Shown in pieces: positions 57,229 through 64,000 of a DNA stretch of 64,000 nt (position 1 is its first letter; each line of letters opens with the position of its first letter). Source of the DNA: Klebsiella sp. RIT-PI-d (GTDB lineage: Bacteria; Pseudomonadota; Gammaproteobacteria; Enterobacterales; Enterobacteriaceae); assembly GCF_001187865.1 (NCBI RefSeq), contig NZ_LGIT01000017.1, positions 248,001 to 312,000 of the forward strand. Direction: 5' to 3'. The notes under the pieces are model-generated. The model did no database searches. It was not told the origin of the DNA and saw only the letters and a program-made list of their open reading frames with translations. The position numbers and the translations under genes are program-made.

Positions 57229-58026
57229 TTAATTTACCTGTGAGAGCGCATCGCAGAGTTGTTTTGCGGCGAGGATGATACGCGGGCCTGGGCGCTCAAA
57301 CCAGTCACCGTTAAGAGAAATAATCGGGATATTGAGCTGTTTTTGCCAGAACTGAGTTATTTTCGGAATTTCGCCCGCGTTCGCGGCGACAACAATGGCC
57401 TGTGGCTGGCGCATCAGCACCTGCTCACGACTGACCTGCGGCCACGGCACGCGGCTGTCGGCGAAAATATTTTCGCCACCGCAGGTTTCCAGAATCTGAT
57501 TTTGTATAGATGCGTTATTACTGGTAAATAAAGGCGTCATGCCGAATTGCATGAATACGCGCTTTTTAGCGTGGCCGGCGTAACGAGATTTAAGTGCCTG
57601 ATAGTCATTCAGCAGTGCCTGCGCGCCCTGTTGTGCTTTTTCAGGTACAGGACTCCAGTCCGCCAGCTGGCGTAATGCCCCGGCGATTTGTTCAATGGAG
57701 TTACTGTCAATCCACATGACATGAATACCGAGCGCGGAGAGTTGATTCACCTGACGTTCAGGATTGCCGCCGCGCCAGGCCAGAACGATATCGGGTTTAA
57801 GGGCAACAATCCGTTCAATATTCATTCCCTGCCAGCTGGCTACGTTTTCGATTTCAGCGGCCTGCGGAGGATAATCAGAGTAGCTACTAACGCCTGTCGG
57901 AACGATCCCGGCAGCAAAGGCCAGTTCGGTATTGGCAGGCGAGAGCGAAATAACCCTCGGCGCAGCGAGCAGCCATGCCGGGATCAGCAGCAGAAGGACG
58001 GCTGCTTTGCGTAAAAAATTAGCCAC
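57229..58026 (-). CDS. btuF: BtuF, periplasmic vitamin B12-binding protein
   Basis: This 265-residue binding protein has a signal peptide ([21 protein letters not shown]). It is a class III binding protein ([31 protein letters not shown]) that delivers cobalamin to BtuCD, encoded elsewhere. It overlaps mtnN by 8 bp and is followed by yadS. Confidence 0.95.
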   Translation of the reverse strand: MANFLRKAAVLLLLIPAWLLAAPRVISLSPANTELAFAAGIVPTGVSSYSDYPPQAAEIENVASWQGMNIERIVALKPDIVLAWRGGNPERQVNQLSALGIHVMWIDSNSIEQIAGALRQLADWSPVPEKAQQGAQALLNDYQALKSRYAGHAKKRVFMQFGMTPLFTSNNASIQNQILETCGGENIFADSRVPWPQVSREQVLMRQPQAIVVAANAGEIPKITQFWQKQLNIPIISLNGDWFERPGPRIILAAKQLCDALSQVN

Positions 58027-58717
58027 GCGCCAGCTTCTGCACCAGCGTTTCGACCATCAGCGTGGACTGTTTAGCCGCCACCACCAGGAACTCATCAAAA
58101 CTCAAATGAGATTGCTGATCGGCCACGTCTGAGATTGCCCGCACGACCACAAACGGCGTGTTGAAGTTATGACAAACGTGAGCAACCGCCGTCGCTTCCA
58201 TCTCAACACCTACCGCCTGCGGGAACTGATGACGAATTTTCGCCAGCGGTACTGAACCATTAATAAAGGCATCACCGCTGACGATAAGCCCGCGAACCGC
58301 GTTCAGATTCAATTCGCTAATGCACGCTTCAGCAGCCTCAATCAGCGTCCGATCGGCCTGGAATGCTGCCGGACAGCCCGCCATCTGACCGTATTCATAG
58401 CCAAAGGCAGTGACGTCAGCATCGTGGTAGCGCACTTCATCGGACACCACGATATCACCCACGCGAAGTGTTGATGCCAGACCGCCCGCAGAACCGGTAT
58501 TAATAATGACATCAGGTTTGCAATGTTCCAGCAACAGCGTGGTTCCCAGCGCCGCAGCAACCTTGCCGATCCCGGATTTCAGCAGTGCAACCTCGGTGCC
58601 GTGGAGTTTACCGGTGTAAATTTCGCATCCGCCTGAGGTCAACGTCTGGCGATCCTCGATTTTGTCACGCAGTAGCGTAACTTCTTCTTCCATTGCACCA
58701 ATAATGCCGATTTTCAT
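58019..58717 (-). CDS. mtnN: 5'-methylthioadenosine/S-adenosylhomocysteine nucleosidase
   Basis: This 232-residue enzyme hydrolyses MTA, SAH and 5'-deoxyadenosine and feeds the autoinducer-2 and methionine salvage pathways. Active-site residues are in IGAMEEEV (Glu), [14 protein letters not shown] and VRAISDVAD (Asp). The length equals E. coli MtnN. It is the first gene of mtnN-btuF-yadS and is divergent from dgt. Confidence 0.96.
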   Translation of the reverse strand: MKIGIIGAMEEEVTLLRDKIEDRQTLTSGGCEIYTGKLHGTEVALLKSGIGKVAAALGTTLLLEHCKPDVIINTGSAGGLASTLRVGDIVVSDEVRYHDADVTAFGYEYGQMAGCPAAFQADRTLIEAAEACISELNLNAVRGLIVSGDAFINGSVPLAKIRHQFPQAVGVEMEATAVAHVCHNFNTPFVVVRAISDVADQQSHLSFDEFLVVAAKQSTLMVETLVQKLARG

Positions 58718-58800
58718 TGATTTACTCGCGATGTGTCATGTTTAAAGGCATAGTCTATCATGCGGGTAAGGGGAAGCGCATTTCTCGTGCGGGAGAGCAT

Positions 58801-60315
58801 ATGGCACACATCGATTTTCGCAGGAAAATTAACTGGCATCGTCGTTATCGCTCGCCGGTCGGGGTGAAGACGGAACATGAAATCCTGCGTATTTTTGAAA
58901 GCGATCGCGGACGCATTATTAATTCACCGGCGATCCGGCGCTTACAGCAGAAAACGCAGGTTTTTCCGCTGGAACGTAATGCTGCAGTACGTACCCGGCT
59001 TACCCATTCTATGGAAGTTCAGCAGGTCGGGCGTTATATCGCGAAAGAAGTACTAAGCCGTCTTAAAGAGCAGGATCTTTTGGTTCCTTACGGACTTGAT
59101 GAACTGACCGGACCATTTGAAAGCATCGTTGAGATGGCGTGCCTGATGCATGATATCGGTAATCCACCGTTCGGCCATTTTGGTGAGGCGGCGATTAACG
59201 ACTGGTTTAGTCAGTGCCTGAAGCCTGCGGATGCTGCCAGCCAGGCGCTCGATGACGATCGCTGTCAGGCGATCACCCTCCGTTTGCGTGAGGGTGAGGA
59301 GACGCTGAACGATCTTCGCCGCAACGTGCGCCAGGATTTGTGCCATTTTGAAGGTAACGCTCAGGGGATACGCATGGTGCAGGCCTTATTGCGTATGAAC
59401 CTGACCTGGGCGCAGGTAGGCTGCATTCTAAAATATACCCGACCGGCCTGGTGGGCAGGCGATATTCCCGCTTCACACTCTTACCTGATGAAAAAACCGG
59501 GTTACTACCTTTCTGAGCAGGCCTATATTGAGCGGCTGCGTCAGGAACTGGAGCTGGCTCCTTACAGTCGTTTTCCACTAACGTGGATTATGGAAGCCGC
59601 AGACGATATCTCATATTGTGTTGCTGATTTAGAAGATGCCGTCGAAAAACGTATTTTTAATGTTGAACAGCTTTATCAACATTTATATGACGCCTGGGGT
59701 GAGCATCAAAAAGGATCGTTGTTCGAGCTGGTGGTAGAAAATGCATGGGAGAAATCCCGCTCTAATTCGCTGAGCCGCAGTGCTGAAGATCAGTTCTTTA
59801 TGTATTTGCGGGTAAATACGCTTAATAAGCTGGTGCCTCACGCGGCCTCACGCTTTATTGAGCACCTACCCCAAATTTTTGATGGTGAATTTAATCAGGC
59901 GCTGCTGGAAGATGATAGCGATTTTAGCCAACTCCTTGAGTTGTATAAAAATATCGCGGTCAGGCACGTCTTTAGCCATCCTGACGTCGAACAGCTGGAA
60001 TTACAGGGCTATCGCGTTATTCGTGGGCTACTGGAGATTTATCAGCCGCTATTACAATTGCCGTTAACTGACTTCAGCGAACTGGTAGAAAAAGAACGCC
60101 TGCGCCGTTTGCCAATCGAATCTCGATTATTTAATAAACTTTCGACCTGCCATCGACTGGCCTACGTTGATGCCGTGAACAAACTCGAACGCGATTCAGC
60201 AGATTTTCCGATCATGGAATATTATTATCGTTGTCGGCTGATTCAGGACTATATTAGTGGAATGACCGATCTGTATGCCTGGGATGAATATCGGCGATTA
60301 ATGGCCGTTGAATAA
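58801..60315 (+). CDS. dgt: Deoxyguanosinetriphosphate triphosphohydrolase
   Basis: This 504-residue enzyme hydrolyses dGTP to deoxyguanosine and tripolyphosphate. It is an HD-domain protein with the His in TRLTHSMEV and the His-Asp pair in [16 protein letters not shown]. The start at 58801 ([16 protein letters not shown]) gives the E. coli N-terminus; the frame runs upstream to 58717 without similarity. It lies between mtnN and degP, as in E. coli. Confidence 0.95.
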   Translation: MAHIDFRRKINWHRRYRSPVGVKTEHEILRIFESDRGRIINSPAIRRLQQKTQVFPLERNAAVRTRLTHSMEVQQVGRYIAKEVLSRLKEQDLLVPYGLDELTGPFESIVEMACLMHDIGNPPFGHFGEAAINDWFSQCLKPADAASQALDDDRCQAITLRLREGEETLNDLRRNVRQDLCHFEGNAQGIRMVQALLRMNLTWAQVGCILKYTRPAWWAGDIPASHSYLMKKPGYYLSEQAYIERLRQELELAPYSRFPLTWIMEAADDISYCVADLEDAVEKRIFNVEQLYQHLYDAWGEHQKGSLFELVVENAWEKSRSNSLSRSAEDQFFMYLRVNTLNKLVPHAASRFIEHLPQIFDGEFNQALLEDDSDFSQLLELYKNIAVRHVFSHPDVEQLELQGYRVIRGLLEIYQPLLQLPLTDFSELVEKERLRRLPIESRLFNKLSTCHRLAYVDAVNKLERDSADFPIMEYYYRCRLIQDYISGMTDLYAWDEYRRLMAVE

Positions 60316-60372
60316 GGTTGAGAATTGTAAAGACCGACAATAAATTTTTACTTTTTCCAGTCGTGCAGTTCC

Positions 60373-60400
60373 GGAACTTAGCGCTATAAAATGACTCTCA
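60373..60400 (+). promoter_or_regulatory. Sigma-E promoter of degP
   Basis: GGAACTT (60373-60379) and TCTCA (60396-60400) are separated by 16 bp, matching the sigma-E consensus and the degP promoter of E. coli. The region upstream contains a GTAAA (60328-60332) that could be half of a CpxR box. Confidence 0.9.
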
Positions 60401-60448
60401 GGACTAGACACAGCGATTGATCTTAGCTGATATTGAGACGGAAAAAAG

Positions 60449-61897
60449 ATGAAAAAGACCACATTAGCAATGAGTACACTGGCATTAAGTTTAAGTCTGG
60501 CATTGTCCTCTGTCGCTGCAAATGCAGCGGAAACGGCGTCATCAGCGCCCGCAAACGCTTCTCCTGCGGCCACTGCACAGCAAATGCCGAGCCTTGCCCC
60601 CATGCTTGAAAAAATCATGCCTTCTGTGGTGAGTATTAGCGTTGAGGGCAGTACCAGCGTTAATACACCACGTATGTCGCGTAATTTCCAGCAGTTTTTC
60701 GGTGATAACTCGCCGTTCTGCCAGGACGGTTCGCCTTTTCAGAACTCACCTTTCTGCCAGGGTGGACCGGGCGATAACGGCGGAGGCCAGCAGCAAAAAT
60801 TTATGGCGTTGGGCTCCGGGGTGATCATTGACGCCGCCAAAGGATACGTGGTGACTAACAACCATGTTGTTGATAACGCGACCACGATTAAAGTGCAACT
60901 GAGCGATGGCCGTAAGCTTGACGCGAAAATGGTTGGCAAAGATCCACGCTCCGACATCGCGTTACTCCAGATTCAGGATCCGAAAAACCTGACGGCGATT
61001 AAAATTGCTGACTCCGACGCTCTGCGTGTCGGAGATTATACGGTCGCTATCGGTAACCCGTTTGGTCTTGGCGAAACCGTCACTTCTGGGATCGTTTCCG
61101 CGCTGGGTCGTAGCGGCCTGAATGCCGAAAACTATGAGAACTTTATTCAGACCGATGCGGCGATTAACCGCGGTAACTCCGGCGGCGCGCTGGTGAACCT
61201 GAACGGCGAACTAATTGGCATTAACACTGCGATACTGGCGCCGGACGGCGGCAATATCGGTATTGGTTTTGCAATCCCGAGTAATATGGTGAAAAGCCTG
61301 ACGGCTCAGATGGTGGAGTATGGTCAGGTCCGCCGTGGTGAACTGGGTATCATGGGGACAGAGCTAAACTCTGAGCTGGCAAAAGCGATGAAGGTTGACG
61401 CTCAGCGCGGTGCCTTTGTCAGCCAGGTGATGCCAAATTCAGCGGCAGCGAAAGCGGGTATCAAAGCAGGTGATGTGATCACCTCCCTGAATGACAAACC
61501 GATCAGCAGCTTCGCTGCAATGCGCGCTCAGGTCGGCACTATGCCGATTGGTAGCAAAGTGACGCTGGGACTGCTGCGCGACGGCAAGCCTGTCACCGTG
61601 ACGCTGGAGCTGCAGCAGAGCAGCCAGAACCAGGTTGATTCCAGCACCATTTTCAGCGGCATCGAAGGAGCTGAAATGAGCAATGCAGGCCAGGATAAAG
61701 GGGTGACGGTAAGCAGCATAAAAGCAAATTCACCTGCTGCAAAAATTGGCCTTAAAAAAGGCGATGTGATTATGGGTGCGAATCAGCAGCCGGTGAAAAA
61801 CATTGCCGACCTGCGTAAAATCCTCGATGCCAAACCTGGCGTTCTGGCATTAAACATTCAGCGTGGTGATACGTCTATTTACCTGTTGATGCAATAA
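60449..61897 (+). CDS. degP: DegP, periplasmic serine protease and chaperone
   Basis: This is a 482-residue precursor with a signal peptide (MKKTTLAMSTLALSLSLALS, cleaved after ANA). The protease domain has His in NNHVVDN, Asp in SDIALL and Ser in GNSGGAL. The regulatory LA loop contains the Cys pair in SPFCQDGSPFQNSPFCQGG. Two PDZ domains follow (about 285-375 and 390-480). The linker after the signal peptide is about eight residues longer than in E. coli and Ala/Pro-rich. It is induced by envelope stress through the upstream sigma-E promoter. Confidence 0.96.
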   Translation: MKKTTLAMSTLALSLSLALSSVAANAAETASSAPANASPAATAQQMPSLAPMLEKIMPSVVSISVEGSTSVNTPRMSRNFQQFFGDNSPFCQDGSPFQNSPFCQGGPGDNGGGQQQKFMALGSGVIIDAAKGYVVTNNHVVDNATTIKVQLSDGRKLDAKMVGKDPRSDIALLQIQDPKNLTAIKIADSDALRVGDYTVAIGNPFGLGETVTSGIVSALGRSGLNAENYENFIQTDAAINRGNSGGALVNLNGELIGINTAILAPDGGNIGIGFAIPSNMVKSLTAQMVEYGQVRRGELGIMGTELNSELAKAMKVDAQRGAFVSQVMPNSAAAKAGIKAGDVITSLNDKPISSFAAMRAQVGTMPIGSKVTLGLLRDGKPVTVTLELQQSSQNQVDSSTIFSGIEGAEMSNAGQDKGVTVSSIKANSPAAKIGLKKGDVIMGANQQPVKNIADLRKILDAKPGVLALNIQRGDTSIYLLMQ

Positions 61898-61904
61898 TCT
61901 GTGT

Positions 61905-61931
61905 GCCCTCCTCGCTACGGGGAGGGCCTTT
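61905..61931 (+). terminator. Terminator after degP
   Basis: GCCCTCC and GGAGGGC pair across a 9-base loop and are followed by CTTT, 8 bp past the degP stop. Confidence 0.75.
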
Positions 61932-62050
61932 CCCCTTCTAATATGTGACCCTTTCCACAACTCCATACTTCCCCGCCCGGCTTTGTGCATTTGCACAATG
62001 CGACCGTATAATATCTTCATTATGCTTGAGCGCTGTTTACGGGAGGAATT

Positions 62051-63208
62051 ATGGCTGGTTGGCATCTTGATACCAAAATGGCGCAGGATATTGTCGCGCG
62101 AACGATGCGCATCATTGATACCAATATTAACGTAATGGACGCCCGTGGACGCATCATTGGCAGCGGCGATCGGGAGCGGATTGGGGAATTGCACGAAGGT
62201 GCACTGCTGGTGCTCTCTCAGGGTCGGGTTGTCGATATCGATGATGCCGTGGCGCGGCATCTGCACGGCGTACGTCAGGGGATAAACCTGCCGCTGCGTC
62301 TGGAGGGCGAAATCGTCGGCGTTATTGGCCTGACCGGCGAACCGGAAACGCTACGCAAATACGGCGAACTAGTGTGCATGACCGCCGAAATGATGCTTGA
62401 GCAATCCCGCTTAATGCACCTGCTCGCTCAGGACAGCCGCCTGCGCGAAGAGCTGGTGATGAATCTTATTCAGGCTGAGGAACATACGCCTGCGCTTACC
62501 GAATGGGCGCAGAGGCTGGGTATCGATCTTAATCAGCCGCGCGTTGTTGCCGTTCTGGAGGTTGATAGCGGTCAGCTGGGCGTCGACAGCGCCATGGCAG
62601 AGCTTCAGCAGCTTCAGAGTGCACTCACCACCCCGGAGCGCAACAACCTCATCGCGATCGTTTCATTGACCGAAATGGTAGTGCTAAAACCTGCGCTTAA
62701 TCAGTTTGGCCGCTGGGATGCTGAAGACCATCGTAAACGTGTTGAACAGCTTATTTCACGAATGAAAGAGAACGGTCAGCTGCGTTTTCGCGTTGCGCTC
62801 GGCAACTTTTTTACCGGTCCCGGCAGCATTGCCCGCTCGTATCGTACTGCACGTACTACCTTAATGGTTGGCAAACAGCGGATGCCGGAAAACCGCAGTT
62901 ATTTCTATCAGGATTTGATGTTGCCGGTGCTGCTCGATAGCCTGCGCGGCGGCTGGCAAGCGAATGAACTGGCTCGTCCGCTGACGCGCCTTAAGGCAAT
63001 GGATAATAACGGTTTATTGCGCCGTACATTACAGGCGTGGTTTCGTCATAATGTGCAGCCGCTGGCCACCTCAAAAGCGTTATTTATCCATCGTAATACG
63101 CTGGAATATCGTCTTAACCGAATCTCCGAATTAACCGGGCTGGACCTGGGTAACTTTGATGACCGGCTATTACTGTACGTTGCGCTACAGCTGGACGAAC
63201 AGCATTAA
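62051..63208 (+). CDS. cdaR: CdaR, sugar diacid regulator
   Basis: This 385-residue activator controls glucarate, galactarate and glycerate use. The N-terminal sugar-diacid recognition domain spans about residues 1-135 (TNINVMDARGRIIGSGDRER). A GGDEF-like middle domain follows, then a C-terminal PucR-type helix-turn-helix (ALFIHRNTLEYRLNRISELT). GGGAGGAATT provides a strong ribosome site. Its target operons are elsewhere in the genome. Confidence 0.94.
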   Translation: MAGWHLDTKMAQDIVARTMRIIDTNINVMDARGRIIGSGDRERIGELHEGALLVLSQGRVVDIDDAVARHLHGVRQGINLPLRLEGEIVGVIGLTGEPETLRKYGELVCMTAEMMLEQSRLMHLLAQDSRLREELVMNLIQAEEHTPALTEWAQRLGIDLNQPRVVAVLEVDSGQLGVDSAMAELQQLQSALTTPERNNLIAIVSLTEMVVLKPALNQFGRWDAEDHRKRVEQLISRMKENGQLRFRVALGNFFTGPGSIARSYRTARTTLMVGKQRMPENRSYFYQDLMLPVLLDSLRGGWQANELARPLTRLKAMDNNGLLRRTLQAWFRHNVQPLATSKALFIHRNTLEYRLNRISELTGLDLGNFDDRLLLYVALQLDEQH

Positions 63209-63344
63209 ACCCTGCCGCTGTCAGCATAGACAATTTTGCTGATATAAATTTCCGTTATTAGGTCGACCTTTTTTAATACAAAAGAGGGTCGGCTTAACGA
63301 ATACGCTAAATTTCAAATGTGCTAACAGGGTTTCGTTGAAAAAA

Positions 63345-63380
63345 AGAATAATAAAAAATAACGGGCCATTTACTGGCCCG
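63345..63380 (-). terminator. Rho-independent terminator of yaeH
   Basis: CGGGCCA / TGGCCCG (63362-63380) forms a 7-bp stem with a 5-base loop and is followed on the minus strand by TTATTTTTTATT. A second imperfect stem, AGGTCGACC with GGGTCGGCTT, lies at 63261-63296 and may end cdaR. Confidence 0.85.
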
Positions 63381-63385
63381 GAAAC

Positions 63386-63775
63386 TTATTTATTGCGGGT
63401 TAGCTTTTCCAGATCAGATTCAATCTCCGTGATCTTGTTAGCTACTACGCTCTCCAGGTGACGCAGATCGTCGAGGATCTTACGTTTCAGATCGACATCG
63501 CTGCGATCGCGCTGGCAGATTTGATCGAGTTCATCGATAACATAGCGCAGGTTTGGGCTAATCTCCTGTACTTCTTTATAGCCCTGACCAATACCATCAG
63601 CAACCACGGTTTTACGCTGGCGCGGATATTTAAACTTCACGCTTTTGGCAAAGAATTCGCCCTTATCCTTTTGAAAGTAGATTTTCAGGATGTCGTTGTT
63701 GGCTTCCTGCCGGAGGCTGTAACGATCAATTTCATCAGGATTAGTAATGCCCAGACTTTTCAGATTGTCGTACAT
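63386..63775 (-). CDS. yaeH: YaeH, UPF0325 family protein
   Basis: This 129-residue cytosolic protein is nearly identical to E. coli YaeH. It is Lys/Asp/Glu-rich and mostly helical, starting [19 protein letters not shown], with a predicted coiled-coil tail. Function is unknown. It is a single gene with its own terminator, and its start has an AGGTACC-type ribosome site. Confidence 0.92.
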   Translation of the reverse strand: MYDNLKSLGITNPDEIDRYSLRQEANNDILKIYFQKDKGEFFAKSVKFKYPRQRKTVVADGIGQGYKEVQEISPNLRYVIDELDQICQRDRSDVDLKRKILDDLRHLESVVANKITEIESDLEKLTRNK

Positions 63776-64000
63776 AGCGGTACCTCAAAGAGAACGGTGA
63801 GTTTTACTTATCTTAACATTTAGCGCATCAGGTCTTGTGATAGTGGGATCGCAGGTTAGCGTCTTTCCCAGGGTTTTATAATGGCTTAATTTTTAAAAAA
63901 TTACCTGTTTTATCTTAGCAATACTCATCAGGATCGTCCGGGTCTTAGGAAATAAATATGAGCAGCGGAAAGTCGACGGGGAGTGAATAGCAATGAGCGG
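63776..64000. other. Non-coding right edge of the window
   Basis: These 225 bp upstream of yaeH contain its promoter region and no gene I can support. In E. coli the next genes are yaeI and dapD; nothing recognisable of either appears before the window ends. Confidence 0.6.

Noticed and set aside
63958-63990. Start of a new gene at the right edge
   Set aside because: The ATG frame ends after ten codons, and the last bases of the window are too few to identify a gene.

Overview
The window is chromosomal DNA of a member of the Enterobacteriaceae. Gene order runs hofC-hofB-ppdD-nadC-ampDE ... aroP-pdhR-aceEF-lpd ... acnB-yacL-speDE-yacC-cueO-gcd-hpt-can-yadGH-yadI-yadE-panDCB-folK-pcnB-gluQ-dksA-sfsA-thpR-hrpB-mrcB-fhuACDB-hemL-clcA-erpA-yadS-btuF-mtnN-dgt-degP-cdaR-yaeH. 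This is the conserved arrangement found near 2.5-4 min of the Escherichia coli map, and most proteins have the same length as their E. coli counterparts. Differences from E. coli K-12 as I remember it suggest a relative such as Enterobacter, Lelliottia, Kosakonia, Klebsiella or similar, but I cannot fix the genus. These differences are a GH43 glycosidase with a GPH-type sugar transporter between ampE and aroP, a DUF4303/HEAT-like gene and a DUF2950 gene beside yacH, no yad fimbrial cluster between panB and folK, and no yadD between panC and panD.

Layout. 1-3025: type IV pilus genes (hofC partial, hofB, ppdD) and nadC, all on the minus strand. 3113-4527: ampDE, for recycling and sensing of cell-wall fragments. 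4524-6901: accessory pentose-oligosaccharide pair. 7061-16101: aroP, then pdhR-aceE-aceF-lpd, the pyruvate dehydrogenase operon with its PdhR operator. 16192-19880: three minus-strand genes of unknown function (DUF4303/HEAT, DUF2950, DUF3300). 20273-25561: acnB, yacL, the spermidine genes speE-speD, and yacC. 25704-29711: cueO (periplasmic copper oxidase) and gcd (PQQ glucose dehydrogenase), convergent. 29917-34825: hpt, can, the yadGH ABC exporter, yadI and yadE. 34830-41823: a long minus-strand run for pantothenate (panBCD), folate (folK), RNA polyadenylation (pcnB), tRNA modification (gluQ), the stringent-response cofactor dksA, sfsA and thpR. 41897-53165: hrpB, mrcB and the ferrichrome operon fhuACDB. 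53291-63775: hemL, clcA, erpA, mtnN-btuF-yadS, dgt, degP, cdaR and yaeH.

Several control sites can be read directly. They are a perfect PdhR palindrome before pdhR, a pair of TyrR-like boxes 23 bp apart before aroP, a CueR-type promoter with a 19-bp spacer before cueO, a perfect CRP site over the gcd promoter, a Fur box before fhuA, a sigma-E promoter before degP, and many hairpin terminators. Start codons worth noting are AUU for pcnB, UUG for speD, and GUG for acnB and hrpB.

I saw no prophage, insertion sequence, CRISPR array, rRNA or tRNA gene, and no clear new defence or mobile system. The most interesting items are loss of the predicted phospho-acceptor histidine in YadI, a recent 21-bp tandem duplication in the polyglutamine tail of PBP1b, a shortened cysteine-free gating loop in FhuA, a 17-bp hairpin between pdhR and aceE, a candidate 42-residue small protein upstream of pdhR, and the uncharacterised DUF4303 / DUF2950-DUF3300 group.
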